DNA from: Rubrivivax sp.
GTDB lineage: Bacteria > Pseudomonadota > Gammaproteobacteria > Burkholderiales > Burkholderiaceae_C
Direction: 5' to 3'
Assembly: GCA_027484825.1 (NCBI GenBank)
Contig: JAIXSE010000014.1
Location: forward strand, 62,001-126,000
DNA length: 64,000 nucleotides
The notes under the pieces were generated by a model. It had not been told where the DNA came from and did no database searches. It saw nothing but the letters and a program-made list of their open reading frames with translations. Every line of letters starts with the position of its first letter. Positions within the stretch are counted from its first letter, which is position 1. A program made the translations under genes and the position numbers. Positions 50,006 through 59,074 of this stretch are shown piece after piece.

Positions 50006-50674
50006 GTGGACCTGACCCTGTTCGACCTGGACGGCACCCTCATTCCCCAGGACTCGGACCATGCTTTCGGCGCCTACATGGTGGAGATCGGCTGGGCGGA
50101 CGGCCAGGCCTGGTCGGCGCGCAATGACCAGTTCTATGCGCAGTACCAGAACGGCACCCTCAAGCTGGATGAATACATCGACTTCGCCACCTCCGTCTGG
50201 CGGGCCCGCCCGCTGGAGGAAGCCCTGGCGGCGAGGGCTGCTTTCATGGACCGGGTCATCGCCCCGATGTTGCGCGACAATGCGCGCGCACTGGTGCAGC
50301 GGCACCTGGACGCCGGGGATCTGGTGGTGGTGGTCACGGCCACCAATGAATTTGTGACGGAGCTGATCCCCAAGGTCTTCGGCATCGACCATCTGATTGC
50401 GGTCCGGCTGGAGCGGGACCCCGAGGGCCGCTACACCGGCCGCATCGACGGGGTGCCGTCCTTCCAGGGCGGCAAGGTGGTGCGGGTGCGCCAGTGGCTG
50501 GAGCAGCAGGGCCGGCGCTGGGAAGACTTCGAGCGTGTGCATTTCTACAGCGACTCGATGAATGACCTGCCGTTGCTGGAGCAGGTCAGCCATCCGGTGG
50601 CCACCAATCCCAGCGCGGCGCTGGACTCGCTGGCGCGCGAGCGCGGCTGGCCAATACTGAAGTTGTTCGAATGA
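50006..50674 (+). CDS. HAD-IB family phosphatase
   Basis: A 222-residue SerB-like hydrolase with motif I LFDLDGTLIPQDSDHA, motif II VVVTATNEF, motif III Lys in FQGGKVVRVRQW and motif IV FYSDSMNDLPLLEQ. The start is GTG 50006 (VDLTLFDLDG), with AAGGA 9 nt upstream. It is coupled to pcnB by an ATGA overlap. The substrate is not determined; this gene is the standard upstream partner of pcnB in Burkholderiales. Confidence 0.9.
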   Translation: MDLTLFDLDGTLIPQDSDHAFGAYMVEIGWADGQAWSARNDQFYAQYQNGTLKLDEYIDFATSVWRARPLEEALAARAAFMDRVIAPMLRDNARALVQRHLDAGDLVVVVTATNEFVTELIPKVFGIDHLIAVRLERDPEGRYTGRIDGVPSFQGGKVVRVRQWLEQQGRRWEDFERVHFYSDSMNDLPLLEQVSHPVATNPSAALDSLARERGWPILKLFE

Positions 50675-52386
50675 TTAAAAAACTGATCAACAAGTTGCTG
50701 GGCAAGCCCGAAGGCAGCGCCTCCAAGGCGACGCCGCTGGGCAAACGCGTCGAGATCGGCGCGGATGAACACCGCATCGACCCCGAGCTGCTGGATGAGC
50801 GCGGCGTGAAGGTCGTCAAGGGCCTGACCGACGCCGGCTTCGAGGCCTACATCGTCGGCGGCGCCGTGCGCGACCTGCTGCTGGGCCGTCGCCCCAAGGA
50901 CTTCGACGTGGCCACCGACGCCACGCCGGAAGAGGTCAAGAACCAGTTCCGCCGCGCCTTCATCATCGGCCGCCGGTTCCGCATCGTGCACGTGGTGTTC
51001 GGTCGTGGCCGCGAGCATGAGGTGATCGAGGTGTCCACCTTCCGGGCACTGCTCACGCAGGACGATGCCGAACAGGTGCAGGGCAACGAGAAGACCTCCA
51101 AGGACGCCCTGGCTGGCAAGTCCCATGTGGTGGACGCCAGCGGCCGGGTGCTGCGGGACAACGTCTGGGGCCCGCAGGTGGAAGATGCGGCCCGCCGCGA
51201 CTTCACCGTCAACGCGCTGTATTACGACCCGCAGCGCGAGCTGGTGGTGGACTACCACGGCGGCCTGGCCGACTGCCGCAAGAAGATCCTGCGCATGATC
51301 GGCGACCCGGAGACCCGCTACCGCGAAGACCCGGTGCGCATCCTGCGCGCCGTCCGCTTCGCCGCCAAGCTGGGCTTCTCCATCGAGCCCAAGACGCGCG
51401 CGCCCATTGCATCGATGTCCGCCCTGCTGGCCAACGTGCCGCTCTCGCGCATGTTCGATGAAATGATCAAGCTGCTGCAGACCGGCCATGCGCTGGCCAG
51501 TCTGGAGGAGCTGCGCAAGCAGGGCCTGGCGCGGGGCATCTTCCCCATCCTGGACGCCGTGCTGGACGAGAACGGCGCGCTGCCGGACAACGTCCACGGC
51601 CGCTTCGTCCGGATGGCGCTGGAAGACACCGACAAGCGGGTGGCCGAAGGCCGCTCGGTGGCGCCCAGCTTCATGCTGGCCTGCATGCTGTGGGGCGAGG
51701 TGCAGCAGCGCTGGACCCGCCTGATCGCCGGCGGCGAAGGCCCGGTGCCGGCGCTGCAGCAGGCCATCGACCTGGTGTTCGACGCCCGCGTGGGCGACAT
51801 CTCCGGCCGCGGCAAGCTGGCGGCGGACATGCGCGAGATCTGGATGATGCAGCCGCGCTTCGAGCGCCGCACCGGCAGCGGTCCGCACCGCCTGATCGAG
51901 CAGCCGCGCTACCGCGCCGGTTTCGACTTCCTGGCCCTGCGGGCGGAAGCTGGCGAGATCGACGCCACGCTGGCCGATTGGTGGGAAGACTTCGCCCTGG
52001 GCAATGAGGACGAGCGCCGTGCACTGCTGGACCAGGCGCGTGAATCGCAGCGCCAGTCGTCGCCCAAGAGCCGCGGCAAGCAAGGCGGCGGCCGGGTGCA
52101 TCAGGTGCCGCGTGGCGCAGTCAGTCAGGCGGATGGAGAGTCGGCTCGGACGGCCAATGCGGGTGGTCCTGCCCGGGGCGCATCGGCCGAGGCCCGGGGC
52201 CAGGGTGATGCGGACCGCGACGACGAGGATGATCTGGACGACCGCGACCCCGCCGCCGATTTCGGCGCGGACGGGGACACCCCGCGAGCCAATCCGGCGC
52301 GCAAGCGTCGCCGTCGTCGCAAGCCGAAGGCCGCCGGTGGCAGTTCCGGCGGGGATGCCGGGGGTGCCGCCGGTGGTGACGCCTGA
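50671..52386 (+). CDS. pcnB: Polynucleotide adenylyltransferase PcnB
   Basis: Poly(A) polymerase I, which adds 3' tails that promote RNA decay and controls ColE1-type copy number. It has the class II nucleotidyltransferase head AYIVGGAVRDLLLGRRPKDFDVATDATPEEV with the G[GS]xxR and DxD motifs. The roughly 110-residue C-terminus is Arg/Gly/Ala- and Asp-rich and low complexity (SPKSRGKQGGGRVHQVP..., KRRRRRKPKAAGGSSGGDAGG), typical of RNA-binding tails. folK overlaps the last 32 bp. Confidence 0.95.
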   Translation: MIKKLINKLLGKPEGSASKATPLGKRVEIGADEHRIDPELLDERGVKVVKGLTDAGFEAYIVGGAVRDLLLGRRPKDFDVATDATPEEVKNQFRRAFIIGRRFRIVHVVFGRGREHEVIEVSTFRALLTQDDAEQVQGNEKTSKDALAGKSHVVDASGRVLRDNVWGPQVEDAARRDFTVNALYYDPQRELVVDYHGGLADCRKKILRMIGDPETRYREDPVRILRAVRFAAKLGFSIEPKTRAPIASMSALLANVPLSRMFDEMIKLLQTGHALASLEELRKQGLARGIFPILDAVLDENGALPDNVHGRFVRMALEDTDKRVAEGRSVAPSFMLACMLWGEVQQRWTRLIAGGEGPVPALQQAIDLVFDARVGDISGRGKLAADMREIWMMQPRFERRTGSGPHRLIEQPRYRAGFDFLALRAEAGEIDATLADWWEDFALGNEDERRALLDQARESQRQSSPKSRGKQGGGRVHQVPRGAVSQADGESARTANAGGPARGASAEARGQGDADRDDEDDLDDRDPAADFGADGDTPRANPARKRRRRRKPKAAGGSSGGDAGGAAGGDA

Positions 52387-52897
52387 CCCTGCTCCCGCCA
52401 GCGCCTTCATCGCCCTCGGCGCCAACCTCGGTGCGCTGCGGGCGACCCTGGAAGCTGCCCTGGCCGAGCTGGCCGCCTGGCCAGGCATCCGCGTCACGGC
52501 GGTCTCCAGCGCCTGGCACAGCGCCCCGGTGGGCTGCGAAGGCCCGGACTATCTGAATGCGGTGGCTGCTATCGAGACCACCCTGACGCCGCTGGCCCTG
52601 CTGGACGCCCTGCAGGCCATCGAGCAGCGCCACGGGCGAGAGCGCCCCTTTGTGAACGCGCCTCGCACGCTCGATCTCGATCTGCTGCTCTACAACGACC
52701 AGCAGATCCGCACCGAGCGCCTGACCGTGCCCCATCCGCGGCTGCAGGAGCGCGCATTTGTGGTGCTGCCGCTGCTGGAACTGGCCCCCACGCTGGTTCT
52801 GCCCGGGCTCGGCCCGCTGAGCCATTACGAAGCCTCCGTGCGGGACCAAGCCCTCACCCGCACGCCGGAACCGTTGGCTCCTCCCCACAGCGGTTGA
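52355..52897 (+). CDS. folK: HPPK, 6-hydroxymethyl-7,8-dihydropterin pyrophosphokinase
   Basis: Pyrophosphorylates 6-hydroxymethyl-dihydropterin in folate synthesis. FIALGANLGALRATLEAAL, SSAWHSAPVGCEGPDYLNAVAAIET, HGRERPFVNAPRTLDLDLLLYND and PHPRLQERAFVVLPLLELAP are the HPPK motifs, including the Mg-binding DxD and the Trp/Arg loop. The start is uncertain: ATG 52355 lies inside pcnB, and GTGs at 52364, 52373 and 52376 lie just before the family's first residues. Confidence 0.94.
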   Translation: MPGVPPVVTPDPAPASAFIALGANLGALRATLEAALAELAAWPGIRVTAVSSAWHSAPVGCEGPDYLNAVAAIETTLTPLALLDALQAIEQRHGRERPFVNAPRTLDLDLLLYNDQQIRTERLTVPHPRLQERAFVVLPLLELAPTLVLPGLGPLSHYEASVRDQALTRTPEPLAPPHSG

Positions 52898-53184
52898 TTG
52901 ATTTCCGCGCCGGGCGCTGGCCGGCATGGCCCGTTCGGGCCTCTTCCTCCCGCCTTCCTCGGCCCTCCAGAAGGGGCGCCGTCCCAGGGTTTCCCTGGCG
53001 TCAGCCGCCTCGACCTGCCGACGCCCACCCCCGCTCAAGCCCTGCGGCCATCGCGCAAAAACCGCGCATGTCCCCTGGCCATCGGCGCGCTAGGCAACCC
53101 ACTCAGTCCCCCATTTCGGTGGGCCCGGCTACACTTGCGGGCTTGCCGTATGACGCGGCGGTGAACTTTTTGTGACGAGAACCC

Positions 53185-53832
53185 ATGTTTTTCGGCAAGT
53201 TGCTGCCCCGTGAGGGCAATTTTTTCGAGCTTTTTAATCAGCACGGTGCACAGATCGTGGAAGGCGCGCGCGCCTTCATGCTGATGATCCAGAACTACAA
53301 CGACCTCACGCTGCGCGAAAAATACGCCGCTGAAGTCGACAAGGCCGAGCACCACGCTGACCGCATCACCGCCGAGGTGAACCGGCTGCTGCATCGCACC
53401 TTCATCACGCCGATCGACCGGGAACAGATCCACGGCCTGATCAATGCGATGGACGACATCCTGGACCTGCTGCAGGACTCGTCCGAGACCATGCAGCTCT
53501 ACGACGTGCGCTCCATCCCGGAAGAAGTGCTGCGCCTGGGCGACCTGTCCGCCAAGTGCTGCGAGCGTGTGCAGCATGCGGTCTCGCTGCTGCCCAAGCT
53601 GAGCGAATCGCTGACTGCTGAAGCCGCCATCAAGACCTGCGAAGAGATCGACAAGCTGGAATCGGATGCGGACCGCGTGATGCGCGCCGCCATGTCCAAG
53701 CTGTTCCGCGAGCAGCCGGATGTGCGCGAGCTGATCAAGCTCAAGGCGATCTACGAGCAGCTGGAATCGATCTCCGACCGTTGTGAAGACGTGGCCAACC
53801 TGATCGAGGGCATCGTCCTCGAGAACTCGTAA
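53185..53832 (+). CDS. DUF47 (PhoU-like) phosphate transport regulator
   Basis: A 215-residue all-helical protein of the DUF47/YkaA family. FFELFNQHGAQIVEGARAFMLMIQNYND and LRDxKAIYEQLESISDRCEDVANLIEGIVLENS are conserved, with the E...E/D...D metal-binding pattern. It is encoded 14 bp before the Pit transporter; the two are widely paired and the protein is thought to modulate the transporter. Confidence 0.94.
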   Translation: MFFGKLLPREGNFFELFNQHGAQIVEGARAFMLMIQNYNDLTLREKYAAEVDKAEHHADRITAEVNRLLHRTFITPIDREQIHGLINAMDDILDLLQDSSETMQLYDVRSIPEEVLRLGDLSAKCCERVQHAVSLLPKLSESLTAEAAIKTCEEIDKLESDADRVMRAAMSKLFREQPDVRELIKLKAIYEQLESISDRCEDVANLIEGIVLENS

Positions 53833-53846
53833 TCCGGGGTCGGCTG

Positions 53847-54857
53847 ATGGGAACGATGCAGGTGGCCTTCTGGGTCGTGGCCATGCTCGTGGTGCTGGCC
53901 TTGCTGTTCGACTTCATGAACGGCTTTCACGATGCGGCGAACTCCATCGCCACCGTCGTGTCCACCGGGGTGCTCAAGCCGCAGCAGGCGGTGCTGTTCG
54001 CCGCCTTCTTCAATGTGGTGGCGGTGGCCTTTTTCGAGCTGAAGGTGGCGGCCACCATCGGCAAGGGCAGCATTGCACCGGGCATCGTGGATCACCATGT
54101 GATCTTCGGTGCGCTGATCGGGGCGATCTCCTGGAACGTCATCACCTGGCTGTATGGCATTCCGTCGAGCTCCTCCCACGCGCTGATCGGCGGTCTGGTG
54201 GGCGCGGCCATCGCCAAGGCCGGGACCAACGGGCTGGTGATGAGCGGCATCGGCAAGACGGTGCTGTTCATCTTCGTGTCGCCGCTGCTGGGGTTCGTGC
54301 TGGGCTCGCTGCTGATGGTGATCGTGGCCTGGCTGTTCCGGCGCAGCTCGCCGCTGCGGGTGGACAACTGGTTCCGGCGGCTGCAGCTGGTGTCGGCCGG
54401 TCTCTACAGCCTGGGGCATGGCGGCAATGATGCGCAGAAGACCATCGGTCTGATCTGGATGCTGCTGATCGCCTCCGGTTATGCCTCCGGCACCGACCAT
54501 TCGCCGCCCACCTGGGTGATCGGCGCCTGCTACCTGGCCATTGGCATGGGCACGATGTTCGGCGGCTGGCGGATCGTGCGGACCATGGGTCAGAAGATCA
54601 CCAAGCTCAAGCCGGTCGGCGGCTTCTGCGCCGAAACCGGCGGGGCGATCACGCTGTTCCTGGCCAATGGCCTGGGCATTCCGGTGTCCACCACCCACAC
54701 CATCACCGGCGCCATCGTCGGGGTGGGGTCCACGCAGCGGGCCTCGTCGGTGCGCTGGGGCGTGGCCGGCAACATCGTCTGGGCCTGGGTGTTCACCATT
54801 CCGGCGTCGGCGTTCATCGGTGGTGTCTTCTACTGGCTGAGCTTCACGCTGTTCTGA
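53847..54857 (+). CDS. PiT-family inorganic phosphate transporter
   Basis: A 336-residue inner-membrane, low-affinity phosphate symporter with about ten helices. The signatures FDFMNGFHDAANSIATVVSTGVL and GHGGNDAQKTIGLIW (the two GANDVANA-type repeats, one in each half) identify the family. The neighbouring DUF47 gene is in the same unit. Substrate specificity (Pi or metal-phosphate) fits the family; no regulator binding site was seen. Confidence 0.94.
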   Translation: MGTMQVAFWVVAMLVVLALLFDFMNGFHDAANSIATVVSTGVLKPQQAVLFAAFFNVVAVAFFELKVAATIGKGSIAPGIVDHHVIFGALIGAISWNVITWLYGIPSSSSHALIGGLVGAAIAKAGTNGLVMSGIGKTVLFIFVSPLLGFVLGSLLMVIVAWLFRRSSPLRVDNWFRRLQLVSAGLYSLGHGGNDAQKTIGLIWMLLIASGYASGTDHSPPTWVIGACYLAIGMGTMFGGWRIVRTMGQKITKLKPVGGFCAETGGAITLFLANGLGIPVSTTHTITGAIVGVGSTQRASSVRWGVAGNIVWAWVFTIPASAFIGGVFYWLSFTLF

Positions 54858-54911
54858 TGACGCGCAGGCGGCGCTGCGAGCTCGCACGCACCGCCTGTCA
54901 CCAAACAAAAG

Positions 54912-54958
54912 AGGCCCTGATGCCGCACGCTGGATTCAGCGGGGGCTCAGGGCCTTTG
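54912..54958 (+). terminator. Hairpin terminator after the Pit gene
   Basis: The 9-bp arms AGGCCCTGA / TCAGGGCCT enclose a 26-nt loop that can itself fold, ending in TTTGTG. It sits 55 bp after the phosphate transporter stop. Confidence 0.55.
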
Positions 54959-55035
54959 TGTTGGTGGAGCGGCAAGGGTGTTGTGGGCAGTACGGCTCGC
55001 CAAAGGGCAGTGCGGCCGCGTGGTTCAGCCCCCCG

Positions 55036-55506
55036 CTACTGGCTCAGTTCCTGCGCCGCTTCCACCTGAGATTCAAAGTAGCGCTGCGCCGAAAACGCCA
55101 GCGTCGCCATCAGGCAGGCGCCGCCCACCATCAGGCAGGCGATGACGCCCAGCACCGGTCCCCAGCCGGTGCGCCGGGGCGGTAGGCCGGGGTTGTGGCG
55201 TTCATTCCAGCGGTCGTCCGGTGTCAGGCCGTGAAGAATGCCCGCCAGCATGCTCTGGGCCAGCATCAGCCCCAGCAAGGGGATGAGCAGCCAGGCGACA
55301 TGGTCATCCTGGCCCAGCACGTCCATGCGGTGCAGGCCGTACAGACCCAGCAGGGTTGGCAGGGGATGCGCCCAGGCCCACTTGTCCTGCAGGCCGTAGA
55401 GATAGAAGCGGTGGACGCCGAAGCTGCCCAGCACAAAGCTGAGCCAGGTGGCCACCGTCTTGGAGCGATAGGACCGCTCCTGCGCAGGACCTGCCACGGT
55501 GATCAT
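55036..55506 (-). CDS. TM2 domain membrane protein
   Basis: A 156-residue protein. SKTVATWLSFVLGSFGVHRFYLYG is a TM2-type motif, with two helices there and two more in WLLIPLLGLMLAQSMLAGI and VLGVIACLMVGGACLMATLAF. The start overlaps the upstream acetyltransferase stop (ATGA at 55503-55506), so they are co-translated. The role is unknown. Confidence 0.8.
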   Translation of the reverse strand: MITVAGPAQERSYRSKTVATWLSFVLGSFGVHRFYLYGLQDKWAWAHPLPTLLGLYGLHRMDVLGQDDHVAWLLIPLLGLMLAQSMLAGILHGLTPDDRWNERHNPGLPPRRTGWGPVLGVIACLMVGGACLMATLAFSAQRYFESQVEAAQELSQ

Positions 55507-56144
55507 GCCGTCGGGGCGGGGTCGGCGGCGGGATCGGCCGGCGCTGAGGCGGCAGCCGTGCCGGGCGCTGTCGGCGCGGCTGCGGCTGCGGGCGTTGCGA
55601 TCGGGCTGCTGGTGTCGCCCTGGCCCAGTTGGCGCTGCATCAGCACCACATCCAGCCAGCGGCCGAATTTCCAGCCGGCCGACTTCAGCAGGCCGTTCTG
55701 CTCAAAGCCCAGGCTGCGGTGCACGCCGATGGAGCCCAGGTTCTGCGAATCGCCGATCACGGCGATCATCTGCCGGGCCCCGGCTGCCTCGCAGCGGGCC
55801 ACCAGCTCGGCCAGCAGCAGCCGGCCGACGCCCTGGCCCTGGGCTTGCGGGGACAGATAGATCGAGTCCTCGACGAAATAGCGGTAGGCCAGTCGGGGGC
55901 GGAAATAGTTGGCATAGGCGTAGCCCAGCACCTGACCGTCCCGCTCGGCCACCAGATAGGGCAGGCTGCGGCTCAGGACTTCAGTGCGGCGACGCGCCAT
56001 CTCGGCGCGGTCCGGCACATCGGTCTCGAAAGTGCCGGTGCCGTGGAGCACCGCATGCTCGTAAATCTGCTGGATGGCGGGAATGTCACCCTCCATGCTG
56101 GGACGAATCACGAGGGGAACGGTACTGCTTGGGGATGTGGTCAT
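55503..56144 (-). CDS. GNAT family N-acetyltransferase (phosphinothricin-type)
   Basis: A 213-residue GNAT. LVIRPSMEGDIPAIQQIYEHAV, the acetyl-CoA loop SPQAQGQGVGRLLLAELV (QGxGxGxxLL) and IAVIGDSQNLGSIGVHRSLGF match the phosphinothricin/methionine sulfoximine acetyltransferase group. ATG 56144 is chosen over a TTG 24 nt upstream; no clear Shine-Dalgarno is present for either. The C-terminal tail is Ala/Pro-rich (SPIATPAAAAAPTAPGT...). The amine substrate is undetermined. Confidence 0.85.
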   Translation of the reverse strand: MTTSPSSTVPLVIRPSMEGDIPAIQQIYEHAVLHGTGTFETDVPDRAEMARRRTEVLSRSLPYLVAERDGQVLGYAYANYFRPRLAYRYFVEDSIYLSPQAQGQGVGRLLLAELVARCEAAGARQMIAVIGDSQNLGSIGVHRSLGFEQNGLLKSAGWKFGRWLDVVLMQRQLGQGDTSSPIATPAAAAAPTAPGTAAASAPADPAADPAPTA

Positions 56145-56177
56145 TGGGGGAGGAGGACAAAGCGTCAAACCCGAGTT

Positions 56178-56183
56178 TATAAT
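56178..56183 (+). promoter_or_regulatory. Possible -10 box upstream of rpsP
   Basis: A perfect TATAAT lies about 255 bp before rpsP; a weak GGACAA/GACAAA hexamer sits 16-17 bp upstream of it. If used, the rpsP operon would have a leader of about 250 nt. No gene or clear structural element was recognised in that leader. Confidence 0.35.
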
Positions 56184-56437
56184 GCCCGGTTTTGGCGCTG
56201 GCTGACAGGTGTGAGTTCAGAGCAGGTTGCCCGGGCCGGGGGAAACAATTTCCTCCTGCAGTCCTGGGTAGACGCTTTGGGCGGCTGACGGCGTATCTAC
56301 AGTGCCACTTCAGAGTCTTTGTGCGGAAGCATGCGCCCGACACGCGCGCCGTACATCGCAACTCTACCCTTTGATCTGCTTGCCCCTGTGTGTCTCCCTG
56401 GTGCGGTGGAACGCTAGAAAACACTGAAGGATTGATC

Positions 56438-56707
56438 ATGGTCGTGATTCGACTCTCCCGCGGCGGCTCCAAGAAGCGTCCGTTCTACAACCTGGTTGTG
56501 ACCGACAGCCGCAACCGCCGTGACGGCCGCTTCATCGAGCGCGTGGGTTTCTACAACCCCGTGGCTTCGGGCAATGCTGAATCCCTGCGCGTCGCTCAAG
56601 ACCGCGTGGCGTACTGGGTGGGCGTTGGCGCCCAGCTGTCTCCGTCCGTCGCTCGTCTGGTCGACGTGGCCAAGAAGGCTGCCGTCGCTCCTGCCGCTGC
56701 TGCCTGA
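56438..56707 (+). CDS. rpsP: 30S ribosomal protein S16
   Basis: An 89-residue S16, [30 protein letters not shown], first gene of the rpsP-rimM-trmD-rplS operon. The upstream open frame is not family-like, and ATG 56438 is the standard start. Ala-rich C-terminal extension. Confidence 0.98.
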   Translation: MVVIRLSRGGSKKRPFYNLVVTDSRNRRDGRFIERVGFYNPVASGNAESLRVAQDRVAYWVGVGAQLSPSVARLVDVAKKAAVAPAAAA

Positions 56708-56715
56708 GCTGACTG

Positions 56716-57336
56716 ATGAAAAACGCGCCTGACCTGATCGATGATCTGTCCACGGCCATGCCGGAAGACGCCATCGAAGTAGGGCGCGTTCTGGACGCCT
56801 GGGGCATCAAGGGCTGGATCAAGATCCTGTCCCATTCCGCCGATGCCGACGCGCTGTTCAATTCCCGCCGCTGGTTTCTCAAGCCCAGCGAACGGGTGAA
56901 CGGCGCGCCGCCCCGCCCAGGCGCTCCATCCGCCGGGACCTCCGTCCCGCCGGTGCTCAAGATTCTTTCGGTGCGAGACCATGGCGACGGTATCGTCGCC
57001 CAGGCCGAAGGCGTGTCGGACCGCAGTGCGGCCGAGGCGCTCAGGGGGGCTCGCATCTATGTCTCCCGCTCCACCTTCCCCCAGACCGATCCGGACGAGT
57101 ACTACTGGATCGACCTCATCGGCCTGACCGTGGTGAACCGCGAAGGCCAGACCCTGGGCGAAGTGACCGACCTGATCGACACCGGCCCGCACTGCGTCCT
57201 GCGTATCGTGCCCCCGGGTCTCACGCCGCCGGTCAAGCCTGAGCAGGAGATTCTCATCCCCTTCGTCTCCGCCTATGTGGGCGATGTGGACATGTCCGGC
57301 CGTCGCATCACGGTCGATTGGGGCCTGGACTACTGA
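56716..57336 (+). CDS. rimM: 16S rRNA processing protein RimM
   Basis: Assembly factor for the 30S head that binds S19; 206 residues. IEVGRVLDAWGIKGWIKILSHSADADALF is the RimM N-terminal domain and YYWIDLIGLTVVNREGQTLGEVTDLIDTGPHCVLRI the PRC-barrel domain. It starts 8 bp after rpsP. Confidence 0.96.
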   Translation: MKNAPDLIDDLSTAMPEDAIEVGRVLDAWGIKGWIKILSHSADADALFNSRRWFLKPSERVNGAPPRPGAPSAGTSVPPVLKILSVRDHGDGIVAQAEGVSDRSAAEALRGARIYVSRSTFPQTDPDEYYWIDLIGLTVVNREGQTLGEVTDLIDTGPHCVLRIVPPGLTPPVKPEQEILIPFVSAYVGDVDMSGRRITVDWGLDY

Positions 57337-57425
57337 TCCGGCCAACGGTGCGGCGCTGCGTCCCTGACCTGCTCACCGCACGCTGACCGCTCACTGCTCA
57401 CCGCTCTGCTGTCCCGCCTGGCCCC

Positions 57426-58283
57426 ATGCGCTTTGACGTCATCACCCTGTTCCCGGAGCTCTTCGAGCCTTTTCTGAGGGTCGGTGTGACGCGGCGTGCG
57501 TATGAGAGCCGGCAGGTGGATGTCCGCTTGTGGCCGCTGCGCGACTATGCCGAGGACAACTACCGCCGTGTCGATGACCGTCCCTACGGGGGCGGACCCG
57601 GCATGGTGATGCTGGTGGAGCCGCTGGAGCGTGCCATGACGGCGGTGCGGGCGGATCGTCTTGCAGCGGGTGTCGCCGCTAGTGCCACTGCGCCCGAACC
57701 TGCTGCCGCTTCTGTTGCCGCTCCTGCCACCGCTGCAGCGGACAGTGCCCCCGTGGTGATCCACTTCAGCCCCACGGGACGCCATCTGGACCAGTCCCTG
57801 GTGCGCGAACTGGCCGCCGGCCCGGGCGCCATCCTGCTGTGCAGCCGTTACGAGGGTGTCGACCAGCGCTTTGTGGACCGTCATGTGACGATGGAAGTCA
57901 GCCTGGGCGACTTCGTGCTCTCCGGCGGGGAACTGCCCGCGCTGGCCCTGATGGACGCGGTCACGAGGTTGCAGGAGGGCGTGCTCAACGACGCCGCCTC
58001 TCACCAGCAGGACAGCTTCTCCGACGGCCTGCTGGACTGCCCCCACTACAGCCGGCCGGAAGTGCTGGAGACACCGGGTGGCGTGCAGGCGGTGCCGCCG
58101 GTGCTGCTGTCCGGCCATCATGCGGACATTGCCCGCTGGCGGCGGGAGCGATCGCTGGCGTTGACGCAGCAGCGTCGTCCGGAATTGATCGAGGCCGCCC
58201 GGCGCGAGGGCAAGCTCAGCCGCAAGGATGAGGCCTTCCTGGCCGGCTTGGGCAACCCGGCGAAGGCCAAGAACCGCCCGTGA
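57426..58283 (+). CDS. trmD: tRNA (guanine(37)-N1)-methyltransferase TrmD
   Basis: SPOUT methyltransferase for m1G37 of tRNA. It has [16 protein letters not shown], the knot block [37 protein letters not shown] and the C-terminal [25 protein letters not shown]. The length of 285 exceeds the usual 250-260 because of about 30 Ala/Pro/Thr-rich residues (about 79-108) in the loop after the GGGPG block. Confidence 0.95.
   Translation: MRFDVITLFPELFEPFLRVGVTRRAYESRQVDVRLWPLRDYAEDNYRRVDDRPYGGGPGMVMLVEPLERAMTAVRADRLAAGVAASATAPEPAAASVAAPATAAADSAPVVIHFSPTGRHLDQSLVRELAAGPGAILLCSRYEGVDQRFVDRHVTMEVSLGDFVLSGGELPALALMDAVTRLQEGVLNDAASHQQDSFSDGLLDCPHYSRPEVLETPGGVQAVPPVLLSGHHADIARWRRERSLALTQQRRPELIEAARREGKLSRKDEAFLAGLGNPAKAKNRP
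57660..57749. other. Ala-rich in-frame insertion in trmD
   Basis: Encodes about 30 residues of Ala, Pro, Thr and Val (residues 79-108 of TrmD) between conserved blocks where the family normally has a short loop. The segment is compositionally simple and keeps the frame. Confidence 0.65.
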
Positions 58284-58351
58284 TCGGCCCTTGATCGGGC
58301 TGCCACGACAGCAACCGCGACGAAAACCACAGCCCACCGCCACCCCGGTGT

Positions 58352-58379
58352 TTGACGGTCCGGCTTGCATGTCTATAAT
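58352..58379 (+). promoter_or_regulatory. Sigma70 promoter before rplS
   Basis: TTGACG (58352-58357), 16 bp, TATAAT (58374-58379), five of six and six of six matches to consensus. The predicted start near 58386 lies about 190 nt before the rplS GTG. This allows rplS expression independent of the upstream operon genes. Confidence 0.7.
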
Positions 58380-58577
58380 CGCGGGCTTTCCCGATCCTCT
58401 GTCCGGCCAGGCTACCGAATTCCTCGGGCCTACCAAGGGCGGTGCTGTTTTGTCACTGGTGCGCACGCTGCGCGCAACAAGACCACACCCCCCAGACCTG
58501 ATGCGCCGGGGCGTTCAACGCTCCTTTCATCATCTCTGACAACGCATTTGCGCGGGCACGATCACTAGGAGTCATTT

Positions 58578-58931
58578 GTGAACCTGATCCAGATCCTCGA
58601 GCAAGAAGAAATTGCTCGCCTGAACAAGACCATCCCCTCGTTTGGTCCTGGCGACACCGTGATCGTCAACGTCAACGTGGTGGAAGGTACCCGCAAGCGG
58701 GTGCAGGCCTACGAAGGCGTCGTGATTGCCAAGCGCAACCGTGGCCTGAACTCCAACTTCATCGTCCGCAAGATCTCCAGCGGCGAAGGCGTTGAGCGTA
58801 CGTTCCAAACCTACAGCCCGCTGATCGCTTCGATCGAAGTCAAGCGCCGCGGTGACGTCCGTCGTGCCAAGCTGTACTACCTGCGCCAGCGTTCGGGCAA
58901 GTCGGCACGTATCAAGGAAAAGCTGGCCTGA
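58578..58931 (+). CDS. rplS: 50S ribosomal protein L19
   Basis: A 117-residue L19: [52 protein letters not shown] and the final [20 protein letters not shown]. It begins at GTG with AGGAG 8 nt upstream. It lies at the 30S-50S interface. A 300-bp gap with its own promoter separates it from trmD. Confidence 0.98.
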   Translation: MNLIQILEQEEIARLNKTIPSFGPGDTVIVNVNVVEGTRKRVQAYEGVVIAKRNRGLNSNFIVRKISSGEGVERTFQTYSPLIASIEVKRRGDVRRAKLYYLRQRSGKSARIKEKLA

Positions 58932-58998
58932 TCTTCGGCTGCTTGTCCGGTCACCGGTTTCGGCCGGTGCCCAAGACGCCTCAGCTCCGGCTGATGCA

Positions 58999-59037
58999 AA
59001 AAAACCGCTCCAAGGCCTCGCCTCGGAGCGGTTTTTT
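58999..59037 (+). terminator. Intrinsic terminator after rplS
   Basis: A-rich arm AAAAAACCGCTCC and complementary GGAGCGGTTTTTT enclose a 13-nt loop, closing with T6. It lies 68 bp after the rplS stop. Confidence 0.9.
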
Positions 59038-59074
59038 CATTCCCGGCATACTGCTGGCGCTGACCAAGTTCTCC

